Assembly: GCA_027922465.2 (NCBI GenBank)
Contig: BQMF02000098.1
Span: 186,001 to 250,000 of the forward strand
Direction of reading: 5' to 3'
Origin: Turritopsis dohrnii
Taxonomy: Eukaryota > Cnidaria > Hydrozoa > Anthoathecata > Oceaniidae
DNA: 64,000 nt
Shown here: positions 44,952 through 57,875 of the stretch, in pieces
How positions within the stretch are numbered: the first letter of the stretch is position 1
Layout: each line of letters begins with the position of its first letter
Program-made: the position numbers and the translations under genes
Notes under the pieces: generated by a model
Database searches by the model: none
What the model saw: only the letters and a program-made list of their open reading frames with translations
Told to the model about the DNA's origin: nothing

Positions 44952-45877
44952 GTTTTCAGCATATGTCAAACGATAAGATTTCGTTTCATTGCGCACATGT
45001 TGCCGCACGGTTGTAGCATAAGTACAATTATTTTGAAGCTCGGTTTGTCTTTAGTCAACCCTATGATCTATGTCAATCAAATTTTTAGTTGTGTTCTCAA
45101 CCAATCCATTGAACGTGTAGAAAAGTGCTGATTCAGCAAGTCCGAAAAAAACTGTATGAAACAATAGAATTTTTTGTTGTCAATGCGTGTTATGTATCAC
45201 CTCTTATGGAGATAATTGTAACTGCAGTGAGAAAGTATGGAGAAAATACCCGCTCAAGTATTGTTTTAAGTTGCTCCAAGATTAATTAAACAGAGAAATC
45301 CTTTGAAATTTGGTATTTTGGCCTTGACAACCAAGTATGGCCTTGACTACCAAGCACACGACAAACATTTTCCTCACGATGATCGCAAGAAGAAGATTCT
45401 AATAAGTTTCGATACATTGCGTCATAAACTCGCCATAATCATAAAAACTATTTTTGAAATCGTATTATCGACAATAACATAGTGACAAACAGCAAGAAAA
45501 GATGTTTTCGTTGTATTTTAAACTTTTATTAAAAATCATAGGATTATATAATAACATATTTTGTACGCAGCCTTTCAATACATTCTCTCGTTTCTCTTAA
45601 TCATGTCATGTTAATAATTTATTAACTCGATTATGATTACTTAAGAGAGATCTCCTGTATGTTTTCATTTCTCGAACCGATTTTCACTCGAACTTTGTAT
45701 GTAATTCAAGGGTGCATGTAATACGTGCTTAGCAATTTCGTTTCATCTGGTAAGGAGTACGAACAGAAAGGTCAACAATAGAAGAGAAGAAAATATCATT
45801 TGGAAAAAAGGGAATACATGAAAGGGAGAATAGTTTGTGTTTTATTTTTGAATTAAGGACAGAAACTTTAAAATACG

Positions 45878-46168
45878 ATGCACCCTGTCATCAATAGGAA
45901 GATGGAATATCTAAAGAACGACAATAACTACGTCATGTCCGACTTGATTGGCTTCTACTTCACGACGTCGATCTTAATTGTCGTGATGTTGGTGGTGATT
46001 TTTTTATTCTTTTGTACATATTGTAAAAAAATGAAAGTTATCGAAAAGGATAAAGACTGTTTGGAAATTAATGGGCTTGACAACCGACAGAATGGGCTTG
46101 ACAACCGACAGAATGGCCTTGACAACCGACAGAACGTACAATTGGTAAATCAAGCAACAATGATCTAG
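45878..46168 (+). CDS. Small single-pass membrane protein, copy 2
   Basis: 96 residues, same layout as the copy at 32822 but with three NGLDNRQ repeats instead of two and two conservative changes (Ile to Met in the helix, Val to Ala near the end). Several silent differences also separate the copies. Upstream flanks are homologous, so both may be expressed alike. No known family. Confidence 0.45.
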   Translation: MHPVINRKMEYLKNDNNYVMSDLIGFYFTTSILIVVMLVVIFLFFCTYCKKMKVIEKDKDCLEINGLDNRQNGLDNRQNGLDNRQNVQLVNQATMI

Positions 46169-47242
46169 TTTGTCTAGACCCTCAGTTGTGGCATAAACCA
46201 GTGGACACGACCTGCAAACATTCTAACCTGTATTTATGAATTCTTAAACATACTAGACCAAATATGCTGTACATTTCTATTCGCAGGGCTGTTGAATGTA
46301 ACGAGACACGGCAAAAGACTCTTGATATACTATTCGAATAATACTAGTTCATTATAATAGATCGTCTGATATTTAACCCTGAACAGAGTTTTCGTTGCAC
46401 AAAATTGATGCATCTATCAGGTCTAATCACAGGCTATATTAAAAGTTTACCGATCTTTCATGGCCTTGATTTCCTTGACTCAATGTTTAACGGAGCGTCA
46501 TTAGAGACTTAACATCTGTGAATTTGATGCAATAAATACAATGGCCCATTGGGAAAACACTTATCTGTTGGTATGAAATGTCTTTTATTAACACAAAGAT
46601 TTCGGCAGAAACACTCCTCAGTTCTAACTGAAAAACCTCTGCGCTCGAGTGCATTTCTATAGAAATATACACACTATTTCAATTAAAACGCTCTTCGACG
46701 AAGTGCCTTTTTGGCAATTGCTCATTGGGGATACAATAGACCTTTTCCGAACTTCACTTTTTAAGTACTGAATTATGGTCGAGCTTCATGTCTAACATCG
46801 TTTTTATGCAATGGACCATTCCCGGAAGATTATTATTTCTTTAACATCGAATACAACTAACACTGTGGAGATAATTAAGGAGATAATAGCATCACGGGAA
46901 CCGCGGATTCATTGTTTTACTGATTTCATTACTTTCTAAATGAAAAATAGTTTCCAATACCCACTTCAATAGTTTGCAGAAATTTGAATATTACAAAGTG
47001 AGGTTATAAAGAAGATAGCTTGGCCACAATGCTATTACTTGCTCTGAGATCACTTTAAGCACTCTGTCTTAAATAACTATGAGAGTATCAACTTTTTTTT
47101 CCTCTTTTATCGTTTCCATTGATGCATTTTAAAGGATTTTTTCTCTCCTTGCATTGTGTCAGTTGAATGACAGTGCAACTTTTAAGAGCAACCACTTCTA
47201 GGGACCAACTCGAAATGGTCGTTGATTGGAGTTGGTCGCTGT

Positions 47243-48907
47243 TGGGAGATTTTCTTACGTTTGACTGTAACACCACCAAAGTTAAGTGGTCGTTGATGGG
47301 AGGTGGTCGTTGCGCAGAGATGGTCGCTATTGGAAATTGCACTGTATATGTATTGTAGTTACTGCAAATAAACATCAATTAGGGCTAGAGTAAAAACGGC
47401 CAGTGCTTTATTTCTTATGTTTAGTATTTAGCAAGGTTTTTAGTAAAATTCACCATCGTCTATAAAACCACTCATTTCTAAGAAAGCGTGTTAGGGATCT
47501 CTTTATTATTGAGTATCATTCCTTGCAAGGTTGTACCAGGCAAAGAGTTACGAAAGAAGAAAAAATGAAGAAGAAGAAGAAGAAAAAGAAGAAGAAGAAC
47601 AGATAGAAGCAACAGATCACAACCATCAGGAAATCAAGACGATGGAAGAGCATAAGCGGCCGAGATGCGAGGAATGAAACTATTCTGATTTAAGGTAAAT
47701 CAGAACAGTGTGAAGATGAGTGTTCTGCTTAAACGCCTTGATAATAGCTTCTCCTAAGTCAATTCGATTATTTTTCACACATTTAAAGTCAACTTGTAAG
47801 GCCTCTAGCGCTTGTTGTTAAAAGAAAACTCAAGAATATTACGTCAGGAAGGCGTTGAACAAACGTTCTAGGGACATCAAGATAAGCACTAGGTAGACTT
47901 TTATCTTTATTTCTCTCTTTAAAAAATGCATTACAGAAGATTCTCTCTAACTCGAACCTTGAAGGGGAAAACAAAATCGTTCGAATAATGGAGAGTTCGA
48001 GTTATACGGAGTGATATTGCTAGGTTTTAGCTTGAAGGGACTCACTGATTCAGTTCGAATTATGGAGAGAGTTCAAGTAATGGAAAGTCGAATTATAGAG
48101 AGTCTCCTGTAGTAAATAAATCAAAAAACACCAATATGCATTTATACAAGTTTTCCTTCACTTGTGGAACGGCTAGGCTGATTAGTATAGCTTAAGAACA
48201 TAGCTTAAGAATAACTTAAGAACAGTTCTCTGGTTTTTCATGATGTCCAACGTTACTTTGAATCCTGCTCTTCTTTTTTCTGTGGCAACAACATGGGTGT
48301 ATTACACCAGACTCAAAAGAAAATGTCTTTACAACTCAAAATTAATGTAACCAGCAAAATCAAAATAAGCAGAACCAGTGTTTTATTTTTTGTGTCCCAT
48401 TTCTTTCTAATGATGACATCCCACCCAATTGGCAAAGATTACGGGAAAAGGCTGGGGATGGGTTGGTTTTTTTGCACCGCGGAGTTATTTTTGTGACAAA
48501 ATTGGCAGTTGAGGACTAAATGAACAAATGAAACCGTTTATACCAAAAAAAGGTTAATATTAAAAGCAAGGAGTATATGCATATTCTGAGCATCAGCACT
48601 AAACATATTGCATCTTCCAGTGATGAAAATCCAAAGACTCTTCTTTCTAGAGATAACTTGTGAAATGATAAGTGCCAGTCACATGGTGAAGAGATAAAGG
48701 CAAAGCAAAATTCCCTGATCCGTCATAATGGTGGGGGGATAAATCTGTAAAATAACAGTCTGAAAGTCAAACATGTATCCAAACATGAATCCAAAACTAT
48801 TTCTTGTGATCCGAATTCAAGCACATGTTTTTTTCTTCTTATGATATTCTTTACAACACCACTCCACTATAATTCCAGCCTCACACTTTTAAATCTTTTT
48901 AAATACA
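47243..48907. other. No gene; repeat fragments
   Basis: Contains a (GAA)n-rich run at 47547-47600 and, at 47945-48110, a TIR-like stretch with GTTCGAATAATGGAGAG and GTCGAATTATAGAGAGTC motifs, resembling MITEs whose ends read CTCTCTAACTCGAA. ORFs here are short and unconvincing. Confidence 0.45.
47547..47600. repeat. (GAA)n-rich microsatellite
   Basis: GAAGAAGAAGAAGAAAAAGAAG-type purine run. Confidence 0.8.
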
Positions 48908-49200
48908 CAAATAGTAAGTAAGTAAGTAAGTAACGGGAGTTTAGTTCTTGGGCTTCCATCCGAAATGGTTGGTTCTTCCGCCCACCGACTTGCAACTGTT
49001 AGTTGACTTACCGCCAGAGATACGTATAGCATTGCTCTAACTTGCCCGAAGGCCAGTGTGCAGTCAGTCGATGGCTCCTATGGGCTGACACGCTGCTTTT
49101 AAAGCGCAACGGAGTGGTGTATTGAGATACCACATGACTGGACTCGAACACGGGTCGCACTCCAAGGTACCAACCACCACACCATTGCTGCACAATACTT
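48908..49200 (-). mobile_element. tRNA-derived SINE
   Basis: On the minus strand the head at about 49195-49140 has a tRNA-like promoter: A-box-like TGGTTGGTACC and B-box-like GTGTTCGAGTCC (49139-49150). A body of about 200 bp follows (GCCTTCGGGCAAGTTAGAGC), and the 3' end is a (TTAC)n tail, plus-strand GTAAGTAAGTAAGTAAG at 48913-48932. Such a tail suggests mobilisation by a LINE with the same 3' repeat. Confidence 0.6.
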
Positions 49201-50572
49201 GAATGAAATACTGCGTGTTCGATACGCCCTGGTAGTATGGTATTGAACCCCTCCCTCTCAAAATCTTGAAGAAAGACAAACGCTGCAGGCATCAAGATGA
49301 CGGTTAAGACCTATGGTAATCTCCCCCAGCGGATTTATTGAAAAATCACTGCGGTGGAGTACCTTCTATAGAAATATACGCTACTTCAATGAAAATACTC
49401 TTCGTCCCAGTGACTTTTCGACGATTTTGCCACTTATCTAGTGCCATGGAATGTCTTTTATTAACACAAAGATTTCGGCAGAAACACTCCTCAGTTCTAA
49501 CTGAATGCTCTAGATAAAGTAACAACCTTATAAATCCTATACACAAACTGAATTACAGATAACTATCTGGTGTGCGGTGAGAGCTTTACATCAAGTTTCG
49601 CTCAAAAGGACGCCTCTGTCAGTTTAACTAAACCAATAAGTATCGACATCACGCGAATGGGCCAATCAAAAGTTACACGCCCTAATCGGGGCGCTATAAA
49701 TAGCAAAAATTGTAATGGAAGAAAAACAGCGCATATTTTCAAGAAGAATAGTTGAGAACACAAATAAAAGATTACAAGAGAATAGATTTAAATAAAAACA
49801 AATAAAGACAAAATTAACAACACGTGCAATGCATGATAAGTAAGTGGTGTAAACGAACCTTTAACAAATTAGAAGCAAGGTGTAAACGAGCCTTAAACAA
49901 ATTAGAAAGAGGAATTGGTGTAAAGCTTTACATATATATATATAAATAGTTATATTCGAAAGCCTACATACACGGTTATTACTAGAATGTTGGGAGAATT
50001 TAAACAAAGTCTTATATCTTAAAAATAATACTAAAAAAATGCTTAATAACACATAATGAGAAATCTCACGAGGAACTGGCAAGATCGTTAAGAGAAAATA
50101 AACACTCGTGACGTCACGCGGCAGAGAAAAAAGTTCTAATTTTCCGGTAACCGACAGAACACAAAGTATCAGAAATTTGACATTAAAAATGGCGTTAAGA
50201 CATACGAAAATATCATCCATTTCTGAATTCCTATCCTTACTCTGATTTTTAAATAAATAAAAAATAGCTTATAACACTTTTTCGCGTCATTACAAAAATT
50301 ATCTCTTTTAAAAGTCCTCCTGTTACGTACAATTAAAATTTTTGATCGTCTCGATCATACGATTTAACCACCGTTCGTCATCGTGTGGTATTCTCAGTAA
50401 TATGACGTAGAATTCACACAATTCTTCAACCACAGCTTGAATTAAACAAGCCAATCGGATTTGCATTCGAACCAACCAATGCATATCGAATCACCACTTG
50501 GTGTGATTTTTCGGAGTCGTTGCCAAGGTGACTGCGTAAATAAATACATTCGATATGTACAATGTAAGTCAC
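49201..50572. other. Region downstream of the PTB gene; no other gene
   Basis: Includes a fragment (49450-49505) shared with 46565-46625. The part near 50573 holds the 3' UTR of the PTB gene, but I could not fix its poly(A) site. Confidence 0.45.
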
Positions 50573-53500
50573 TCATTGCATCTCGTTCTTGGCGAAGGAG
50601 ACGCGAAGGTGACTTGATTCATTTAATTTCTTGTTGTGCAGTTTCTGAAAATAAAGAAAAATGAAATAAAAAAACAATCTATCAGATTTGTCAGAAAAGA
50701 AATAATTTGGCATATCAGCCAATGAGGTTTCAAAAATTATGAGGGCGTTGCAGTAGCGGGTAAACGGGTGCAATCAAATAGTGCGCAATTTTGAAAAGGA
50801 GGAATAAGAGACAATCAATGTGTTAATGTGTATTAAAAGGAATTCAGGTTTTTCAATGGTCGACGAAATCTTCAAGTATATATAAAGCATCTAATGAACG
50901 GTGAAGATGCATGTTCATGTTCAAAGGACCTGACCAATAGCATTTCTGTAGCATACAGCAATCATCGAGTAAAGAACACTAATATTATACTCAGTGGGCA
51001 GAATCGTCAAAAAAGGGACTGGGACGGAGAGTATTTTCATTGAAATTGTGTATAAATTACTATAGCAATCACCGCATTATTTCATATAGATTGACTCGAA
51101 ATCCCGAAGCTATTGCCGCCGGAATGATCGATGCCCGATCTAACTTTACAAAAAATAGACTTGTGAGGATGTACAATCAGTTGAGATTTAAAGGTCTTAC
51201 TATTAAACATATAATAGACTCCTCGATCGTGTTCATTTGTATCAAAGCCATACGTCTATCTTTCGGGAAAAAACGAAAGTTGGAAATTGAACCATGAGCT
51301 GAAAACATTTCTTGAAGTTCTTCTTCTGTTACAGATTCCCTGTAAAAATATCATGAAATATATAGAGAAATAAGGAAATTTTGATTGCAAACATTTAAGA
51401 TGATGAACTGTTAAAAATAATAAGAGTAAGGCTGCATTGTAAGGCTGCAGTGTGCTGCGCTGAATAGTTGAAATCGAATTAGACGACAAGAAATGAAGTA
51501 AGTAGTTGACTTATATCAAAATGGTAAACAAACGACGTAAACAAATGGTTGGCTCTCGAGAAAAACTGCTGAGCCAGTTTTGTTAGGGCATTATGGACAG
51601 TTCAACATCTTTAAATAATCACAGAAAAACTCATCTTAAAGGAAGAAACTTTCTCGGAAGAAGCTTTCGCGAGGCGAAAAAATCGCGAAATTTTGGGAAT
51701 TTACTTTCACGAATGGCCCATTTGACCAAATTTCGCGAGAATTAACTTTCGAGTATGGCCCATTTCACTATGTTTCGCGAGAATTAACTCTTGCGAATAA
51801 GGCAGTTCAAAAAAACTTTTTCCATGATTCAAAAAGAAGACAAGTCACAGTTTTTAAAAAGTTTACCTTATTTATTTAGTGTGACAATTTGTTTCGAAAA
51901 TTTCGGTGAAAACAATAACATTTTTTGCGGGAATGAACTTTCGCGATTGAAGACATTGAGCATTTTTCGCGGGATTTTACTCACGAAAGTTTCTTCCTTT
52001 AAAGTAGTACGAGTACAGTGATGGTTAGACGTATTCACTTACGGTATGTTGGATAAGTGAAGAGTGCGTATAGGTTGAAAAATATTTTGAAAATTCTTGG
52101 AACCAGGTTTCTAAAAAAAAACTTTTCAGTTTCAATGAAGGTTTTGTGTAACAGTTAATCAATCGACCAAACTTTTGAGGGGAATTAATTTTAGTGCAAA
52201 CATACATACAAACCTTAAAGCGATGCAACGGTGAATTAGCATAGTCTTTCGTTAATTCCTTCCCTTCGTCTTCAGCTTTGGGCATATTAACATTGTCATG
52301 TTTTGAACGTGAAACACGCATTTCTTGCCCGTATAGAGTAACATTATTTAGGTTTTGGAGAGCTAATTGAATGAAAATAAATAGCAATTAAGTTTTCGAG
52401 AACACATCGAGGAGGAAAATGAATATTCTTTATTAAGGAATAACTTGGCCAACGCATCTTTAAGTTGCTAAAAATATTTGATTTAAAAATACACATAAGT
52501 AGATATACATATAGATATAAAAGATAATTACCAGTTGATGCTTGTGAGGCATCAGTGAACTGGATCAGTGCTGTGTCTTTTTTGTTGAATAAGATTTTCA
52601 CTCGTTGCACATCACCATAATGCCCTAACAAGATAAACCCCAAAAATCATTAACTTTTATGGAGAATCATCAAGAACAGCATGTTTCATTCATTACTAAG
52701 GAGCTTTCTATTGAAAAATTTCAATTGATAAATGTGATAATTACCGTATTCTCTCTAACTAACGCCCTCCTCTAGTCAAAAATATTTTTTTAAGCGCCCC
52801 TCTCCAATTAGCACCCTCCTAATTTCCAAAAAAAAATTAAAAGTGGCAAGGCACTTATTAGAGAGAATACGGCATGGTATTCCAGCCAAACATTTTGAAA
52901 GATTTTAATTTTGCAGATGAAAGTTGGCAAAAAATAAAATCATAGAATGGAGAGCCAAAAGTGTATTTAACTTCTTATGGAGCTAAAAAAAACTGATCAA
53001 CAAAATGCATGGGATCATTTCTATGCTATCAACCAATCAACTACAGTGTTAAAACAGATTTCAATGATGTAACAATTTTATCCCCAAAACTTTTCGAACC
53101 AAATTGTTAGTCATCCCAGTACTGTTTACATAACTTCGTCAATGTTTGATTCTCACTGTTTCATGAAATTATATCACAGTTGTCAAGCGATGAACTTTTC
53201 CAAATCCAAAAGTTTTTTCTTAAAATAATGGTTCAAGCCTCAGTTCATTTTAATGTCGGCACGTAATCAAAGAAATCTGTAGAATATAGTAGAAATGGAA
53301 TATCTTACCAAAAAGAATAAACAAATCATCACAATTGATCTCCTAGAAAACAATGAAATTACAAATTACAAACTACAGCGCAAAGAAGAAACTTCCCACT
53401 TCGTACAATTAGATGCAGTTTAACATGCAATCTTTTCTTATGAGCATAAAATCAAGTGACTCCATGCTTGACAGTTTTTGAGCAATCAAATATATGAAAA

Positions 53501-56500
53501 ATATATTCAATTTGATCAATCAGATGAAATATTTTGATGGATTATAATTGTGATTAGCACAACAAATGGCTGTCAATGTTTTCATAATTTTTAGATAACA
53601 TACATTGAAGAAGCTATACATGCTTAAAAAAAGTGTAATGAACGAGGGATGACACAACCATACATAAAATGGATCTTGTAATAAGACCCGGTGAAACAAC
53701 AAAAACAAACCTCTTCATTCAAATTGCTAACCAATAGAACACTACCATGACGACTACCAACACCTTGACCCATCATTTGAGCGTTAAAATTCATATTCGT
53801 TCCAGGGCTCATACCACCTAACATGTTTGGAAAGCCGCCATGTACTAGAAATAAAATATCTCAATACCTTCACAACAGAATATGAACTGCCTTAACTATA
53901 AAACCTACATTTGAATGTGTCTTTTGTTATCAAATACTTAAAAGGAAGAAACAAAAATCTCACAATTTAAACTTTGTGGAAAGAGCTGTGGGAAAGTACC
54001 AGGTACAGGAAGCATGCCTGGATTCATTTGTGCTTGCATGGCCTGAAGTTGTGCATTCATTTGATCAAAGCATTGAGTGTCAGGTTTTGTAAAATCTCTA
54101 GAAACAATAGAAAATAACAAAATTTAGTTGACAGAAAATAAGTGAAGAAAATACATGATGCTTTGCCACAGAAGACAGTGACTACACATTATGGTTTTGT
54201 ACACCACTGTATTTGAAAGTACTTAAAACCAAATAACAATCCAAAGACATTGCATTCATTATAAAAACTCATTCCAAAATAAGAAGCTCTAACCTATTAC
54301 TCAATGATAAGAAAAACACGCCATCCTGTTTATTAACGTTTTTCTCTTTCCCTTTTTTATAAAAATATTGTGGTGAAGAAAGCAAAACAAAAAAAACAAC
54401 TTTTTATTCCCAAGACAAAATATTAATGCCTTAAAACTTACCTCATTTTATCATTATTGTATTTGACAGTAAGCTCTGTCAACTTAGAAAAGTCTACATG
54501 AAGTGTGTTGCAGCCATTATAGATATTTTGGTTGTCAAAGAGTGTTTTTGCAGCAGCAGCTTCTTTAGGATTAGAATATTGAATAAGGGCATGGAACTGA
54601 TCGTTTCGAATGAATGTCACTATCTTTTGGATATCTCCGCACCGTTGAAATACCTAGAATTTAAAATACCATTATTGCAATTTCAAATTAAAGAATTCTG
54701 CTATGTGATCAAAGAGACAAAAAGAAAAGATGAAAAGCTAGCATCCCCTGCAAAACATTTTCTAATTGATTTTTGATTTTTTTTTTTTTTTGAAATAACT
54801 TTTGCAGGGCTAAGAAGTTAGAAACATAACATTGAATAACATCAAGACCTTCTGTGAATGCATTGTAGTGTTCATTGTTAGAGATGCTAAATGTGGAAAC
54901 ATTTAGATGAAGTTTGATGACAGTCAAGGCAAAGAAAATCATACACTACCTGTTGCAAAACTTCAATCGTGACAGGATAGATGATATTAGTGACAATTAC
55001 TTTGAGGACAGTACCATTCGGTCGATCACCATCACCAGAACCATTGCGGTTCTCATCTCTATTTTGATTTTGATTTGTACGAAGTTCCTGGTGTTGCGAG
55101 AATTGAACAAAGACCTAAGGACAAAAGGTTATTTACATTATACTTGACCAATATTTACAATGAACGTTTATATTTGATATCTGATCTAACATCGGTTGAT
55201 CTAAAACCTTATAAGAACTTACTGGATGAGTGTGGATCGTAGGAGTAGTGTAACTATAATAATTAACCATAGTTTTTGCACAATCTACGTCTTCAAATTC
55301 AAGGAAAGCTTGACATTTAGTTCGCATACGAAGAAGATTTGTGATTCTACCAAAAGTTAATCCAAGGTTTTTAATTGTGTAATCATCGGCGTCCTGTGGT
55401 ATTTGTCGAATGTGAACTACTTTTGAGGGTGGGAAATCATGTTTAATCTGAAATAAAGAAAATTATTTGTATCGAAGAACCTCCGTTCAATGGAAAAAAC
55501 TTCTGAAAGCCTTACCTTTTTTGTATCCATGTCATTGAGATCATCAGGATGTTCGCGCTACAAACATAAAACAAATTAGATAAGAAAAATAATTTGATCA
55601 ACCATAGGGACAGGGACAAATGAAAGAACACTTTAAAGTCAACTAAATACTATTTAAGGCCTGTTCATGTTAGGAAAAGTTCATAAATGTTAGGAAAAGA
55701 TGCTTTTAATCATTGTTTTTTAGGTCTTCTTACTTGATAACAACATATTTTTGGGCACTTTTCAAAAACTTTTTTGAATGATAATGGACAAATAACCAGT
55801 AATTATTTGATTAAGAACTTAACATGACCATATTAATCTTTCATGATGAGTAACTACATATTTGAGAAAGGGACAATTAATAATAGAGCTCATAAGAAAG
55901 TGTAGTGTGTCACTGATAAATTGATATATTATATATTAATTGATAAAAATCTAACAAAGCCAGTATTTTTGAATTATGGTTACACTTACAAATTAAAACT
56001 CTAATCTAATCTTCCTCTCTTGTATGTTTTTAATGAGCAAGTTTGATCACACAATAACACGATTTATAAATTTACATATCGCAAATCATCTGTCATGGAT
56101 AATTTTTCACAATTTTAATGAAGTTAGTGATCAAAATTGTTCAGTTTGGGAACAACTCGTGTTTCAATGGATTTGTGTTTTAATGCAAGGTTGAAAGGAA
56201 TTTGGACAGGACAAAATCAAACTGTCAAGCAATTTGAGAAATCCTTCTTGACTTCTACATTCTCTAGCCACAACTATGATTTATTAGGCATCAACATAAA
56301 CCTAGATATAACTAAAAAAATGGACAGTTTCTTAAACATGGAAGGAACAATTTCATTTAACATCCTGGGAAAAGAACAAAAATTAACTAAATGGGTTACA
56401 GTGGCCACACTACTAAGACATCTTAAATAATGCATACAGAATAGATTCATTATTTCTGGTGTTTTTGTATTGCTAAAGATATTATCAATGAAAATAATAA

Positions 56501-57875
56501 CATTCCCTTTTATCAGTAATTGAAGCCAACAAAGATAACCATCTTCCAGTTGATTGAATAATATCAAGAAGAGACATAAAAGAATGTTCTGATAACAGAG
56601 GGCAGCTGATTTTTCTTAACATCAAGCCTTTGATCTTATTGTAATAACACATCCAAACAATTTATAGTGATTTGAACCTTTTTTCATTACAAACTTTACA
56701 AAAAAGAGGAATAAAAAACAAAGAAACCAGACTAGAATGAAATAATAATACTAAAAAAAAAGATCTTTGAAATTGAAAATTCTCAAAAACTATTTCATTG
56801 GTTATAAGGGAGAAATTCACCAGAAATAATTATATATTACAAATGATCTTACATTGGGTTGCATTAAACAACGAAACATGATGCTTTAAAAAAATCAACA
56901 TTGGTTTCATTAAGATCTGTATAGAACTCAGATCATAAAAGATCTTACATACACAGATAAAAAAACATCTTTAATTCATCAAATAAATACATAGTAACAT
57001 AATTGATCAAACTCAGGACAGGTAACATGTTTGCATAAGTGCTCAACTATGAAAACTCACTCATGCAGAGTGGGTGTTTTTTTGTTTACAACTTATATAT
57101 AAAATAAGGTAGTTCAAAATGAGTTAAATTAAAAAATCTTATTAAAACAAACAGCAGTTCCATTTAATAATGTTAATTTTGACATATATATACAGAAAGT
57201 GTTTATTTACTTGAATGCATAAAGTTCAAGAACACTTTAATATATTTCCAAAATATAAAAAATCTCTTCCTGATAGCAACTGATCCATATTTTTTCAAAA
57301 CACACAAATTTGCAAAACTATGCTTTTAAATTTATGATGCAACGAAGTGGGAGAGGCAAAATCAATAACAAACAAGTATTTTCAAAAACCACTTGACTGA
57401 AACTGCACGTCAGTGAGTTGTTTAACTGGCAGTAGTAATTTAAAGTAAAATATTTATCAAATAACAATGTAATAATTAGGTATAACATTTCAGCTGAGTT
57501 CAAATATCTACCAATGAACAAAATTTGATGCAAAAAAAATCATTGCCTGTTACTTAGTCCGGGTATTTTAAAAACAAGAATTTTTAATTTCAGTGTAAAA
57601 AAAAAGGGGGAGGGTACAGATTCATATTCGCATATTCATAATGGATGAAAAATATACTGATTGCATGATGCAGGAAGCAACAAGAAAAGAGACTGCACTG
57701 TCAGTCCTTTCACACACTCAAGAACAAGACAGTCATTGGTAACACGTGTGTCCACAAGAAATTCAAGTAAGCGCACGTATACAACACGACACGGGAGGAA
57801 ATCAATATGTAAAGAGTGACTTACCTTGAGTCCAACTGGGTATTGACTTCTAGTCAACAGAGAAGAATTGCTCAT
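50573..57875 (-). CDS. PTBP1-like: Polypyrimidine tract-binding protein (PTB/hnRNP I family), 13 coding exons
   Basis: RNA-binding splicing regulator with four RRMs, acting in the nucleus on CU-rich RNA. Coding exons, 5' to 3': 57875-57825, 55557-55516, 55447-55223, 55114-54950, 54653-54442, 54097-53964, 53844-53711, 53342-53309, 52624-52532, 52362-52214, 52110-52043, 51339-51201, 50644-50573. All introns are GT..AG, phases agree, and the sum is 1518 nt: 505 residues plus stop. RRM1 (about 40-115) has KVVHIRQIP and [19 protein letters not shown]2 (about 147-225) [18 protein letters not shown] and [15 protein letters not shown]3 [11 protein letters not shown] and [20 protein letters not shown]; the RRM3-4 linker [14 protein letters not shown] and [14 protein letters not shown]4 ends [12 protein letters not shown]. 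The start MSNSSLL is the first in-frame ATG of exon 1; an upstream AG at 57889-57890 leaves room for a further 5' exon. Vertebrate PTBP1 is slightly longer. Confidence 0.95.
51640..51998. mobile_element. TTAA-type MITE in a PTB intron
   Basis: AGGAAGAAACTTTC at the left end and the same inverted at the right, flanked by TTAA (51636-51639, 51999-52002). Internal direct repeat ATGGCCCATTT..TTTCGCGAGAATTAACT. No ORF. TTAA duplication fits Kolobok or piggyBac mobilisation. Confidence 0.75.
52744..52872. mobile_element. 129-bp MITE, CCGTATTCTCTCTA family, in a PTB intron
   Basis: CCGTATTCTCTCTAA left and CCGTATTCTCTCTAA inverted at the right (52858-52872), with the same interior TAGTCAAAAATATTTTT as the copy at 28865-29046. 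Confidence 0.7.
52915..53170 (-). mobile_element. Degenerate Helitron unit in a PTB intron
   Basis: The order of blocks matches the short units of the array: AAAAAATAAAATCATAGAAT, AAAAGTGTATTTA, GGAGCTAAAAAAAACTGATCAA, ATGCATGGGATCATTTCTATGC, TATCAACCAATCAAC and GATTTCAATGATGTAACA (TGACGTCA decayed). Ends are no longer recognisable. It is the oldest-looking copy in the window. Confidence 0.65.
53309..53342 (-). other. 34-nt frame-changing exon of the PTB gene (RRM3)
   Basis: Encodes [12 protein letters not shown], joining NLNEE to HYGDVQRV. It is bounded by TTTTCTAG and GTAAGA. At 34 nt it cannot be skipped in frame: joining exon 7 to exon 9 reads GIMVMCNE and then TGA. About 40 nt upstream, the intron has TTTCTTCTTTG on the coding strand, a PTB-type UCUU site. 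The vertebrate PTBP1 exon 11 has the same length and place. Confidence 0.85.
55558..57824 (-). other. First PTB intron (2.27 kb)
   Basis: AT-rich intron between coding exons 1 and 2. The only notable ORF is the plus-strand 56167-56430 segment listed separately. Confidence 0.6.
56167..56430 (+). pseudogene. Unrecognised protein-like fragment in intron 1
   Basis: About 88 codons ([18 protein letters not shown].., [14 protein letters not shown].., [12 protein letters not shown]) without stops in a stop-rich region, on the strand opposite to PTB. The pattern of alternating hydrophobic strands faintly recalls the N-terminal region of pore-forming SNTX/MACPF-related proteins, but that is a weak impression and no diagnostic motif is present. 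It may be a gene fragment or an accident. Confidence 0.2.

Larger units (their letters stand above)
44315..47242. repeat. 2.9-kb segmental duplication, copy 2
   Basis: Direct repeat of 31188-34098. Differences are mostly substitutions and short indels. It keeps a ~70-bp block at 46556-46630 (TTAACACAAAGATTTCGGCA, AACACTCCTCAGTTCTAACTG) missing from copy 1 and itself found again at 49450-49505. Confidence 0.8.

Noticed and set aside
56167..56430. Toxin-like (SNTX/MACPF-related) gene in PTB intron 1
   Set aside because: The resemblance is only a vague hydrophobic pattern over fewer than 90 codons; kept as an unrecognised fragment.
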